Assembly (NCBI GenBank): GCA_006227785.1
Contig: SBFU01000080.1
Span: 1 to 8,742 of the forward strand
Source of the DNA: Burkholderiales bacterium
Lineage (GTDB): Bacteria; Pseudomonadota; Gammaproteobacteria; Burkholderiales; Burkholderiaceae_C
Reading direction: 5' to 3'
DNA: 8,742 bases
Under the pieces are notes generated by a model, which searched no databases, was not told the DNA's origin, and saw only the letters and a program-made list of their open reading frames with translations. Shown one piece after another: positions 1 to 6,060 of this stretch. Position 1 is the first letter of the stretch. Every line of letters begins with the position of its first letter. The translations under genes were made by a program, and so were the position numbers.

Positions 1-579
1 GCGCTGCGCCTGCTCAAGAAGGACGGATTCGTGGCCGACGCACCCGCCGTCTGCGGCGGCCCCGGCAAGAGCCGCGGCCTGCAGGTGGCCCCGATCGAGC
101 GCCACTGGATCGCCCAGGTCTACCAGGTGCGCGGTGCGCTGGATGCCCTGGCCGTGCGACTGGCGGCCCATCAGGCGACCCGGCTCGACCCCCAGCTGAT
201 CCGCCGGGGTCGTGATGCGGTCAGCGCCGGTGATGTCAAGGCGATGATCGAAGCCGATCTCGCCTTCCACCAGGCCTTGTACCGCGCCGCCGGCAACCCC
301 CTCATCGAACAGAGTGCCCTGCTGCACTGGCACCACATCCGCCGCGCCATGGGCGAGGCCTTGCAAACCTCGCACCTGCGCGAAACCGTCTGGGACGAAC
401 ACGAGGCCATCGCAGGCGCAGTGGCCAGCGGCGATGTCAGCCGGGCCGAATCCCTCATGCAACACCACTGCGGCCAGGCCAGCGAACACCTGCAGGGCCA
501 GATCATCCAGGACAACGCCACCCCATCGACGCCACCATCGACATCCGGTCAACTCCGTGGTACCCGGCTGCCACGCTAG
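1..579 (+). CDS. GntR-family transcriptional regulator, FCD domain (5' end missing)
   Basis: The reading frame is open from the first base, so the true start and most of the N-terminal winged-helix DNA-binding domain lie to the left. The first ten or so residues (ALRLLKKDGFV) resemble the last helix and wing of a GntR winged helix. The remainder is an all-helical FCD ligand-binding domain. Counting from the window edge, its usual metal/ligand-binding residues can be seen: Asp86 and His90 in EADLAFH, His134 in WDEHEAI, and His155/156 in MQHHC. The final ~25 residues are a Pro/Thr/Ser-rich tail outside the domain. FCD regulators usually repress sugar-acid or organic-acid catabolic genes and release DNA when a small acid binds. 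The next gene downstream is a hydroxyacid dehydrogenase, so a shared catabolic role is possible, but a strong terminator lies between them. The effector is unknown. Confidence 0.88.
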   Translation, partial: ALRLLKKDGFVADAPAVCGGPGKSRGLQVAPIERHWIAQVYQVRGALDALAVRLAAHQATRLDPQLIRRGRDAVSAGDVKAMIEADLAFHQALYRAAGNPLIEQSALLHWHHIRRAMGEALQTSHLRETVWDEHEAIAGAVASGDVSRAESLMQHHCGQASEHLQGQIIQDNATPSTPPSTSGQLRGTRLPR

Positions 580-593
580 CCGGTCCACTTCAA

Positions 594-627
594 GGCGGTT
601 CCCGGACCTCCGGGAACCGCCTTTTTT
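594..627 (+). terminator. Intrinsic terminator after the GntR/FCD gene
   Basis: A perfect 12-bp stem (GGCGGTTCCCGG pairing with CCGGGAACCGCC) with a four-base loop ACCT is followed directly by six T residues. It starts 15 bases after the stop codon of the regulator. This is a textbook Rho-independent terminator and should largely uncouple the regulator from the dehydrogenase downstream. Confidence 0.93.
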
Positions 628-743
628 CCTCAAGCCGCCGGACCTGGGGGTGCCTCACGTACCATCCGGGCGGCCAACGGCCAATCAACGGCCTCCCGCC
701 GTCCCGCCCGGCACCGCCAGCCAACGACATCATTGAATTCACC

Positions 744-1661
744 GTGAACACCGCCACCCTGAAAAACGCCCCGCAGCCGTCTGCCACCACGCCTCAACTG
801 GCCGTGCTGGGCATTGGCATGATGGGTCTGCCCATGGCACGACGCCTGCTGGACGCCGGCCTGCCATTGACCGCCTGGAACCGGGCCCGCAGCCAATCCG
901 AACGTCTGTTGCCAGCGGGCGCCCGTGTGGCCGACACAGCTGCCAGCGCCGTGGAACAGGCCGACATCGTGATCACACTGCTGACCGACGGAGCCGCGGT
1001 GGAGGACGTGCTGTTCCGCCAGGGCGTGGCCGGGGCCATGCGGCCAGGGTCGACGCTGATCGACATGTCCTCCATACAGCCGCGCGAGGCGCGTGACCAT
1101 GCCGCCCGCCTGGCGGCGCGCGGCATTCACCACCTCGATGCACCGGTTTCCGGCGGCACCGTGGGAGCCGAGGCCGGCACCCTGGCCATCATGGTGGGCG
1201 GCCGGCAAGCCCCCTTCGAGCAGGCACTGCCGGTGCTGAACGTGCTCGGCCGCGCCACCCATGTCGGCCCCAGCGGCGCGGGTCAGTTGGCCAAGCTGGC
1301 CAACCAGATGATTGTCGGTGTGACCATTGGCGCCGTGGCCGAGGCCCTGCTGTTGTGCGAGCGCGGTGGCGCCGACATGGCCCAGGTGCGCGAGGCCATA
1401 TCCGGAGGCTTCGCCGACAGCCGCATCCTGCAGGTGCATGGCCAACGCATGATCGAGCGCGACTTCACCAAGCGGGGGGCCGTGTCGGTGCAGCTCAAGG
1501 ACATGCGCAATGCACTGTCCACGGCGTCCGAGGTCGGTTTCGAGGCGCCCATCACCGCCCTGTTCGAACGGCTCTACGCCGATGCCGCCGCGCATGGTCT
1601 GGCCGACCTGGACCATTCGGCCCTGTTTGTCGAACTGGCCAGCCGCAACGGCATGCGCTGA
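744..1661 (+). CDS. NAD(P)-dependent beta-hydroxyacid dehydrogenase (3-hydroxyisobutyrate dehydrogenase / tartronate semialdehyde reductase family)
   Basis: A cytosolic oxidoreductase of 305 residues, usual for the family plus a short N-terminal extension. The N-terminal Rossmann motif GIGMMGLPMA is at residues 23-32. After the second strand comes WNRARS (45-50); an Arg here often goes with NADP(H) preference. The substrate-binding signature DAPVSGG (132-138) is present. The catalytic lysine is Lys184 in GAGQLAKLANQ, with Asn187 behind it. The C-terminal helical domain carries the conserved LKDMRNAL (251-258). The family interconverts beta-hydroxyacids and semialdehydes, such as 3-hydroxyisobutyrate or D-glycerate/tartronate semialdehyde; the sequence alone does not choose between these. 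The start is GTG at 744, before the Rossmann fold, with no clear Shine-Dalgarno upstream. The nearby FCD regulator hints at sugar-acid or branched-chain catabolism. A hairpin without a T-run (1675-1698) follows the stop. Confidence 0.9.
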   Translation: MNTATLKNAPQPSATTPQLAVLGIGMMGLPMARRLLDAGLPLTAWNRARSQSERLLPAGARVADTAASAVEQADIVITLLTDGAAVEDVLFRQGVAGAMRPGSTLIDMSSIQPREARDHAARLAARGIHHLDAPVSGGTVGAEAGTLAIMVGGRQAPFEQALPVLNVLGRATHVGPSGAGQLAKLANQMIVGVTIGAVAEALLLCERGGADMAQVREAISGGFADSRILQVHGQRMIERDFTKRGAVSVQLKDMRNALSTASEVGFEAPITALFERLYADAAAHGLADLDHSALFVELASRNGMR

Positions 1662-1674
1662 CCGGGCAGTCAGC

Positions 1675-1698
1675 GGCCTGGCAGGGGAACACCAGGCC
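1675..1698 (+). other. Hairpin between dehydrogenase and acyltransferase
   Basis: Perfect 7-bp arms GGCCTGG (1675-1681) and CCAGGCC (1692-1698) enclose a 10-base loop, 13 bases after the dehydrogenase stop. No T-run follows, so a classical terminator is not supported. It could stabilise the 3' end of the dehydrogenase message or be incidental in GC-rich DNA. Confidence 0.35.
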
Positions 1699-1709
1699 CA
1701 ACGGCGACT

Positions 1710-1734
1710 CGGAACAGGAACAGACACCTGTCCG
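1710..1734 (+). promoter_or_regulatory. Hairpin covering a candidate ribosome binding site and CTG start of the acyltransferase
   Basis: CGG-A-ACAGG (1710-1718, one bulged A) can pair with CCTGTCCG (1727-1734), giving eight pairs around an 8-base loop. The left arm holds the start of AGGAA (1716-1720), the only Shine-Dalgarno-like element in the gap. The right arm holds an in-frame CTG (1728-1730) seven bases after it. Seen: the complementarity and the spacing. Inferred: that it controls translation. Confidence 0.3.
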
Positions 1735-1751
1735 ACCCCACGCCGCCGGCC

Positions 1752-3704
1752 TTGAAACCCCAGTACCCGCCCCATCCGTCCGTACCGGCCTACCGCCCCG
1801 ACATCGACGGGCTGCGGGCGGTGGCCGTGCTGTCGGTGCTGGTCCATCACGCTTTTCCAGACCTGCTGCCCGGTGGTTTTGTCGGGGTCGACATCTTCTT
1901 CGTGATCTCCGGCTACCTGATCACCGGCCTCATTGTGGATGCGTTGGCCCACAACCGCTTTTCCTTTGCCGACTTCTACGCCCGCCGCGTCCGCCGCATC
2001 TTTCCCGCGCTGCTGCTGGTGCTCGCCTGCACAGCCGTCGTGGGCTGGTACCGCCTGACACCGGATGAGTACGCCGCGCTCGGCAAACACATGCTGGCAG
2101 GAGCCGCCTTCGTGTCGAACTTCGTGCTGTGGCAGGAGGCGGGCTACTTCGATGCCGAGTCGGCTGGCAAGCCGCTGCTGCATCTCTGGTCGCTGGCCAT
2201 CGAAGAGCAGTTCTACCTCGTCTGGCCGCTGCTGCTGTACGCCCTGTTTCGCTGGCGACGGCAGGCCGTGCTTCCGGTCACAACCCTCCTGTTGCTGGCC
2301 TCGCTGGCACTGAACCTGGTGCTGGTGCAAGACCACCCGGAGGCGGCTTTCTACAACACGGCCGCCCGCCTGTGGGAGCTGCTCATCGGCGCCGTTCTCG
2401 CCATCTGGCAACACCGGCGGCCTGCCGCCATGCCCGCGTCAGGAGGTCCGGCGCCCGGAGCCCTCGTTCTGTCGGTCGCCGGGCTGGGGTTGCTGGTGGT
2501 GGCCCTGATCGCCCTGCATCCGCAACGGCAGTTCCCAGGGCTGTGGGCCGTGTTGCCCACCCTGGGAACGGCCATGCTGATCGCCGCAGGCCCCCACACC
2601 TGGATCCACAGGCACCTGCTGGCCGCCCGGCCCATGGTCTGGATCGGCCTCATCAGCTACCCGCTCTACCTGTGGCACTGGCCGCTGCTGAGCGTGGCCC
2701 ACCTGCAAACAGGCGGAGACGCCCCCTGGACATGGCGTCTGGCCCTGGCCGTGATGAGCATCGCGCTCGCCGCTCTCACCTATGTGCTGCTGGAACGCCC
2801 GCTGCGCTACGGACGCATGCACCCTCGCCTGCTGCTCACCGCCCTGTGCGGCGGCATGGCCGGCCTGGCCGCCGCGGGCCTGGTCGGTGTGCAGCAGCAA
2901 GGGTTTGAGCAGCGCTTCCCGCCCGAGGTGAAACAACTCACCACGGGCGGCGGCACGCGCATGGTGACCCAGGGTTGGCGCAACAAGGATTGCATGCTGG
3001 ATTTCCGCGTGCCACCCAGCGAGTTCAAGGACTTCTGCATCGAAGACCGTCGGCCGCTGATCTTTCTGTGGGGCGACTCGCACGCCAACTCCCTGTACCC
3101 GGGCTTCAAGGCCTTGCAGGACAGCGGCCGTTACCGCTTTGGCATCGGTGAACGGGGTGGCGCCATCTGCCCGCCCATCCTCGGCATCGAGCCACGACCT
3201 GCCTGTCGCGACATCAACAACGACACCATCGAGGCCATCCGGCAGCACCGCCCCGACGTGGTGGTGCTGTACGCCTGGTGGCACCATCGCAATTACGACC
3301 TCGCGCCGCTGGAGAACACCGTGGCCGAGCTGCGTGCCGCTGGCGTGCCGCGCATCATCCTGCTCGGCGCCGTGCCCTTCTGGCAGGGACCGCTGCCCCG
3401 GGTCCTGTTCGACGCCTGGCGCAAGGGACCCGTGTCCCGCCTGCCACCGCTGCGCCTGAAAGAGCAACTGGACCCCCAACTCGATGCGATCACCGAAGAG
3501 ATGCGCAGGCGCTCGCAGGCCATGGGCATCGAGTTCATTTCGGGCCTGGACGCGTTCTGCAATGAAGACGGTTGCCTCACCCGGCTGAGCGAAGATGCGG
3601 TGGAGCCGCTAAGCTACGACTACGGCCACCTGGCCCCGGCGGCGGTGACCTACTATGTGCAATGGCTGGCACCCAAGATCTTCGGGCCACCCCCACCGCG
3701 ATGA
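1752..3704 (+). CDS. Membrane O-acyltransferase, acyltransferase-3 (OafA/YrhL type) with C-terminal SGNH domain
   Basis: This 650-residue protein has two domains. Residues ~13-380 are a multi-pass acyltransferase-3 membrane domain. It shows the catalytic RX10H motif (Arg22 to His33 in DIDGLRAVAV...VHH), SGYLIT (53-58), FYARRVRRIFPAL (75-87), LHLWSLAIEEQFYLVWP (143-159) and YPLYLWHWPL (303-312). Residues ~390-645 form a periplasmic SGNH hydrolase-like domain with GDSH (Ser443) and DYGH (Asp623, His626) completing the triad. The domain has six cysteines: 414, 429, 473, 485, 603 and 608. In characterised relatives the membrane domain passes acyl groups across the membrane and the SGNH domain transfers them to O-antigen or another glycan. 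The acceptor here is unknown; no glycan genes are in view. The annotated start is TTG at 1752, which has no Shine-Dalgarno. CTG at 1728 is a rival that would add MSDPTPPA. Confidence 0.9.
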   Translation: MKPQYPPHPSVPAYRPDIDGLRAVAVLSVLVHHAFPDLLPGGFVGVDIFFVISGYLITGLIVDALAHNRFSFADFYARRVRRIFPALLLVLACTAVVGWYRLTPDEYAALGKHMLAGAAFVSNFVLWQEAGYFDAESAGKPLLHLWSLAIEEQFYLVWPLLLYALFRWRRQAVLPVTTLLLLASLALNLVLVQDHPEAAFYNTAARLWELLIGAVLAIWQHRRPAAMPASGGPAPGALVLSVAGLGLLVVALIALHPQRQFPGLWAVLPTLGTAMLIAAGPHTWIHRHLLAARPMVWIGLISYPLYLWHWPLLSVAHLQTGGDAPWTWRLALAVMSIALAALTYVLLERPLRYGRMHPRLLLTALCGGMAGLAAAGLVGVQQQGFEQRFPPEVKQLTTGGGTRMVTQGWRNKDCMLDFRVPPSEFKDFCIEDRRPLIFLWGDSHANSLYPGFKALQDSGRYRFGIGERGGAICPPILGIEPRPACRDINNDTIEAIRQHRPDVVVLYAWWHHRNYDLAPLENTVAELRAAGVPRIILLGAVPFWQGPLPRVLFDAWRKGPVSRLPPLRLKEQLDPQLDAITEEMRRRSQAMGIEFISGLDAFCNEDGCLTRLSEDAVEPLSYDYGHLAPAAVTYYVQWLAPKIFGPPPPR

Positions 3705-3742
3705 AACCGGTCTCGCGCGGGCACCCGGATTCGGCCAGGTTT

Positions 3743-3751
3743 TGCTACCAT
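3743..3751 (+). promoter_or_regulatory. Candidate extended -10 promoter element for the tRNA gene
   Basis: TGCTACCAT has the extended -10 layout TG-n-TAnnnT and ends 11 bases before the first base of the tRNA. There is no convincing -35 box at normal spacing. The tRNA begins only 58 bases after the acyltransferase stop, so readthrough could also contribute. Confidence 0.35.
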
Positions 3752-3762
3752 TTGCGCGTGTC

Positions 3763-3838
<76 letters not shown>

Positions 3839-3870
3839 ATTGCCAGCGCCGGGCCAGCACAGGGCGGGGC

Positions 3871-3899
3871 AAAAAAAGCCGGGCTTGACCCGGCTTTTT
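3871..3899. terminator. Bidirectional intrinsic terminator between tRNA-Ala and the helicase
   Basis: The stem GCCGGG (3878-3883) and CCCGGC (3889-3894) with loop CTTGA is flanked by seven A residues on the left and five T residues on the right. It therefore works in either direction: it ends the tRNA transcript on the + strand, and with a longer T-run ends the helicase transcript on the - strand. The helicase stop codon is 22 bases away. Confidence 0.92.
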
Positions 3900-3921
3900 G
3901 CATGGACGCGAACGGATCCGC

Positions 3922-5688
3922 TCAGCGCGGGCTGCGACGTGCCGATGAACGGAACGCGTCGTTGCGACGGCTGTCTGCCGGTGCGCCACGACCACCGAAG
4001 CGGTCACCCGATCGCTGCTCGCGCGGACCGCGATCGGCCAGGGCAGCGCCCGGACGCTCACGGCCCTTGTCGGTGCGCCCGAAAGACGCGAAGCCGCTGT
4101 GGGCGCCTGGCCCCTGACGCCCGCGCGGCGCATCGTCGCGCGCCGGGCGGTCCCAGCGGGGATCGGCGCGGCGATCGTCGCGCTCGACCGGGCGGGCATC
4201 GCCGAATCCGCCACCCATGCGCGCAGCGCCACGGCGGTCACCAAAACGGTCGCCACCGCGGCCGGCCGGACGGCCACCATTGCCACGGCCACGACCGAAA
4301 TCGTTCTGCGGCGGACGCTGGCGCGGCTCCAGGCCTTGCACGGTCTTGACCTCGATGCGCTGGTGGGTGAAGGCCTCGATGTCACCGATCTTGCGGCGGT
4401 CACGGAACTCGGCAAAGGTTACGGCCAGACCGTCCCGTCCGGCACGACCGGTGCGGCCGATGCGGTGGGTGTAGTCCTCGGCCTTCATCGGCAGACCGTA
4501 GTTGAACACGTGCGTAATGGTCGGCACATCGATGCCGCGGGCCGCCACATCGGTGGCCACCAGGAACTGCACCTGGCCGTTGCGCAGCGCCATGAGGCGT
4601 CGGTTGCGCAAGCCCTGACTGAGCGCGCCGTGCAGGGCAACGGCGGCAAATCCGGCCTGCTGCAGGTCGCCAGCCAGGCCGTCGCATTCGATCTGCGTGC
4701 TGCAGAACACCACCGCCTGGTCGATGGCGGCATCACGCAGCCAGTGGTCGAGCAAGGCGCGCTTGTGCTGCTGGTCGTCGGCCCAGTACAGCTGTTGGCG
4801 GATGTTGGCGTGCTTTTCCTGGGGTGTGTCGATCTGCACCCGCTGCACATGCTTGCCGCCCTCGTGCATCACGCGCAAGGCGAGCTGCTGGATGCGGGGT
4901 GCGAAGGTGGCGCTGAACATCATGGTCTGACGACGCTGGCTGGTCAGGTTGTTGACCTCGGCCAGGTCGTCGGCGAAGCCCAGGTCGAGCATGCGATCGG
5001 CCTCGTCGACCACCAGGAATTGCACCTGATCGAGCTGTATCTGGCCCGAACGCTGCAGGTCCAGCAGGCGGCCGGGGGTGGCCACCACCAGGTCGGCGTT
5101 CTGCAGGCGGGCGATCTGCATCTGGTAAGGCATGCCGCCCACCACGTTGGCAATGCGCAGGCCACGGCAATGGCGCACCAGGTCGATGGCATCGTGGGCC
5201 ACCTGCTGGGCCAGCTCGCGGGTCGGGCACAGCACCAGTGCGCCGGGGGTCGCCGGCTTGAAGTGGCGCGCCAGGGTCGGGTTCTTGCGCTTGGGACGCT
5301 TGGGCGGCGCTTCGCCACGGGCCAGGGCCTCGGCGGTGGCCCGCTCCAGGGCCTCGCGTTCGCGGGCCTGCTCGGCGTCTTTCTGCTGGATCAGGGTGTG
5401 CAGCACCGGCAGCAGGAAGGCGGCGGTCTTGCCACTGCCGGTCTGGCTGGAGACCATCAGGTCGGCGTAGCGCTGCTCTCCTTCGGCCAGCAGCGCCTTG
5501 GGCACCACCTGGGACTGCACCGCCGTCGGCTGCACATAACCCAGGTCGGCGCAAGCCTGACCCAGTTCAGACGCCAGGCCCAGCAATTCAAAGGCATTGG
5601 GCTCACGCACCGCCGTCTGTCCGTCGGTGGCCGTTGCCGTTTCCGGTTCTTGCGCCTCGAAGGCGACTTCATCCATACGTTCTTTCAT
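3922..5688 (-). CDS. DEAD-box ATP-dependent RNA helicase, RhlE-like, with RGG-rich tail
   Basis: This 588-residue protein shows the full DEAD-box motif set: Q motif around Phe33 and PTAVQ (54-58), motif I SQTGSGKT (81-88), Ia PTRELA (155-160), Ib TPGR (204-207), II DEAD (228-231), III SAT (259-261), IV near VVFCST (326-331), V ATDVAARGIDV (378-388) and VI HRIGRTGRAGR (408-418). It should unwind short RNA duplexes using ATP in ribosome assembly or RNA decay. Residues ~101-146 form a charged, probably helical insert, longer than in E. coli RhlE. Residues ~464-588 are a disordered Gly/Arg/Asp-rich tail with RGG/RGR repeats, typical of RNA-binding tails. The ATG at 5688 has GGGA about nine bases upstream; Met5 is an alternative. 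It is preceded by a long hairpin-rich leader and followed by a strong terminator, so it is probably a single-gene unit. Subfamily is less certain than class. Confidence 0.94.
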   Translation of the reverse strand: MKERMDEVAFEAQEPETATATDGQTAVREPNAFELLGLASELGQACADLGYVQPTAVQSQVVPKALLAEGEQRYADLMVSSQTGSGKTAAFLLPVLHTLIQQKDAEQAREREALERATAEALARGEAPPKRPKRKNPTLARHFKPATPGALVLCPTRELAQQVAHDAIDLVRHCRGLRIANVVGGMPYQMQIARLQNADLVVATPGRLLDLQRSGQIQLDQVQFLVVDEADRMLDLGFADDLAEVNNLTSQRRQTMMFSATFAPRIQQLALRVMHEGGKHVQRVQIDTPQEKHANIRQQLYWADDQQHKRALLDHWLRDAAIDQAVVFCSTQIECDGLAGDLQQAGFAAVALHGALSQGLRNRRLMALRNGQVQFLVATDVAARGIDVPTITHVFNYGLPMKAEDYTHRIGRTGRAGRDGLAVTFAEFRDRRKIGDIEAFTHQRIEVKTVQGLEPRQRPPQNDFGRGRGNGGRPAGRGGDRFGDRRGAARMGGGFGDARPVERDDRRADPRWDRPARDDAPRGRQGPGAHSGFASFGRTDKGRERPGAALADRGPREQRSGDRFGGRGAPADSRRNDAFRSSARRSPR

Positions 5689-5702
5689 GTTTCATCATCC
5701 CG

Positions 5703-5725
5703 GCGCGCCAAAAAATGGGGCGCGC
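5703..5725 (-). promoter_or_regulatory. Leader hairpin next to the helicase ribosome binding site
   Basis: On the - strand GCGCGCC (5725-5719) pairs with GGCGCGC (5709-5703) around a U-rich 9-base loop. The stem ends one base before the GGGA (5701-5698) that is the likely Shine-Dalgarno of the helicase. The position suits control of ribosome access, but this is inferred from sequence only. Confidence 0.4.
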
Positions 5726-5760
5726 ACATGCGGACAAAGCGAAACGCGGTGCGCAGGTCT

Positions 5761-5783
5761 GAGCGGTTCCATCAGGAACGCTC
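5761..5783 (-). other. Leader hairpin with one bulge
   Basis: On the + strand, GAGC-G-GTTCC (5761-5770) and GGAAC-GCTC (5775-5783) give nine pairs with a single bulged base and a four-base loop. It lies in the presumed helicase leader. Confidence 0.4.
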
Positions 5784-5800
5784 AACGCGCAATCGGGCTG

Positions 5801-5841
5801 CTTCGTTCGTGGTTGCAGACAACATCAACCATCAAACGAAG
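5801..5841 (-). other. Two-tier leader stem-loop
   Basis: The outer arms CTTCGTT (5801-5807) and AACGAAG (5835-5841) are perfectly complementary. So are the inner arms TGGTTG (5810-5815) and CAACCA (5826-5831). They are separated by a small asymmetric internal loop (2 bases against 3) and capped by a 10-base loop. Thirteen pairs in coaxial register are unlikely to be trivial, although GC-rich DNA yields chance hairpins. Confidence 0.45.
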
Positions 5842-5906
5842 AGCGAGGCGAGCCTGGACCCGGTGACGGGAATGGGCTGCGGACAACGCATGGCCCCGAT
5901 CAGATC

Positions 5907-5940
5907 GTCCCGGTTCGCACCGCGTGCGGTGCGTCGGGAC
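5907..5940 (-). other. Extended leader stem-loop
   Basis: The outer GTCCC (5907-5911) pairs with GGGAC (5936-5940). The inner CGCACCGC (5916-5923) pairs with GCGGTGCG (5926-5933). A 4/2 internal loop separates the tiers. The inner stem nominally has a two-base loop, so the pairs closest to the loop would open. Confidence 0.45.
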
Positions 5941-5972
5941 TGCGGGACACTGTGAGTGTGAGGCAGATGCAC

Positions 5973-6001
5973 AAAGGCTGCGCATGTTCTGCGCAGCCTT
6001 T
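5973..6001. other. Strong 12-bp hairpin near the start of the helicase leader
   Basis: AAAGGCTGCGCA (5973-5984) pairs perfectly with TGCGCAGCCTTT (5990-6001) around a 5-base loop. In either direction only three T residues follow, so it is at best a weak terminator for the transporter. It could instead be the first structure of the helicase leader. Confidence 0.5.
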
Positions 6002-6002
6002 G

Positions 6003-6011
6003 ATTATGGCA
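6003..6011 (-). promoter_or_regulatory. Candidate extended -10 promoter for the helicase
   Basis: Read on the - strand this is TGCCATAAT, that is TG-n followed by CATAAT, one mismatch from TATAAT, in a locally AT-rich patch. I see no good -35 box 16-18 bases upstream, which is tolerable for extended -10 promoters. A start near 5996 would fall within the adjacent hairpin. Confidence 0.35.
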
Positions 6012-6041
6012 TCTTTTCAGGGAATACCCTAGCCCTTTTTG

Positions 6042-6060
6042 AAAACCGACCGAAGGACGG
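6042..6060 (-). terminator. Weak terminator candidate directly after the phosphate transporter
   Basis: On the - strand, bases immediately after the stop codon can fold as CCGTC-CTTCG-GTCGG (6060-6046) with one internal T-T mismatch, followed by four T residues (6045-6042). The stem is short and the T-run brief, so this is tentative. Confidence 0.3.

Larger units (their letters stand above)
5689..6060 (-). other. 372-base gene-free region: hairpin-rich leader upstream of the helicase
   Basis: No convincing coding sequence exists here on either strand. The stretch lies between the end of the phosphate transporter and the helicase start, both on the - strand. It holds at least five inverted repeats: 5702-5725, 5761-5783, 5801-5841, 5907-5940 and 5973-6001. 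It also holds a candidate extended -10 element (6003-6011) and a weak terminator-like hairpin by the transporter stop. If transcription starts near 5996, the helicase leader would be about 300 nt. Long structured leaders are known for some cold-induced RNA helicases such as E. coli deaD/csdA; that comparison is inference. Confidence 0.55.

Noticed and set aside
630..2414. 594-codon open frame on the - strand
   Set aside because: It lies antisense to the dehydrogenase and acyltransferase, which have clear family motifs. Its protein is Gln/His/Gly-rich with no recognisable domain, as expected for GC-rich antisense frames.
2439..3479. 346-codon open frame on the - strand inside the acyltransferase
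   Set aside because: Antisense shadow of the SGNH and membrane domains; no motif is visible and codon composition is atypical.
4099..5955. 618-codon open frame on the + strand
   Set aside because: Antisense shadow of the DEAD-box helicase, which has every expected motif on the - strand. The frame also runs through the hairpin-rich non-coding region.
5782..5985. 67-codon open frame in the helicase leader (- strand), possible leader peptide
   Set aside because: It has no Shine-Dalgarno, its ATG lies in a hairpin loop, and the residues look random. Hairpins account for the region better.
6018..6040. GGGAATACCCTAGCCC followed by five T as a + strand terminator
   Set aside because: The stem has only three or four pairs and no + strand gene lies upstream to be terminated.
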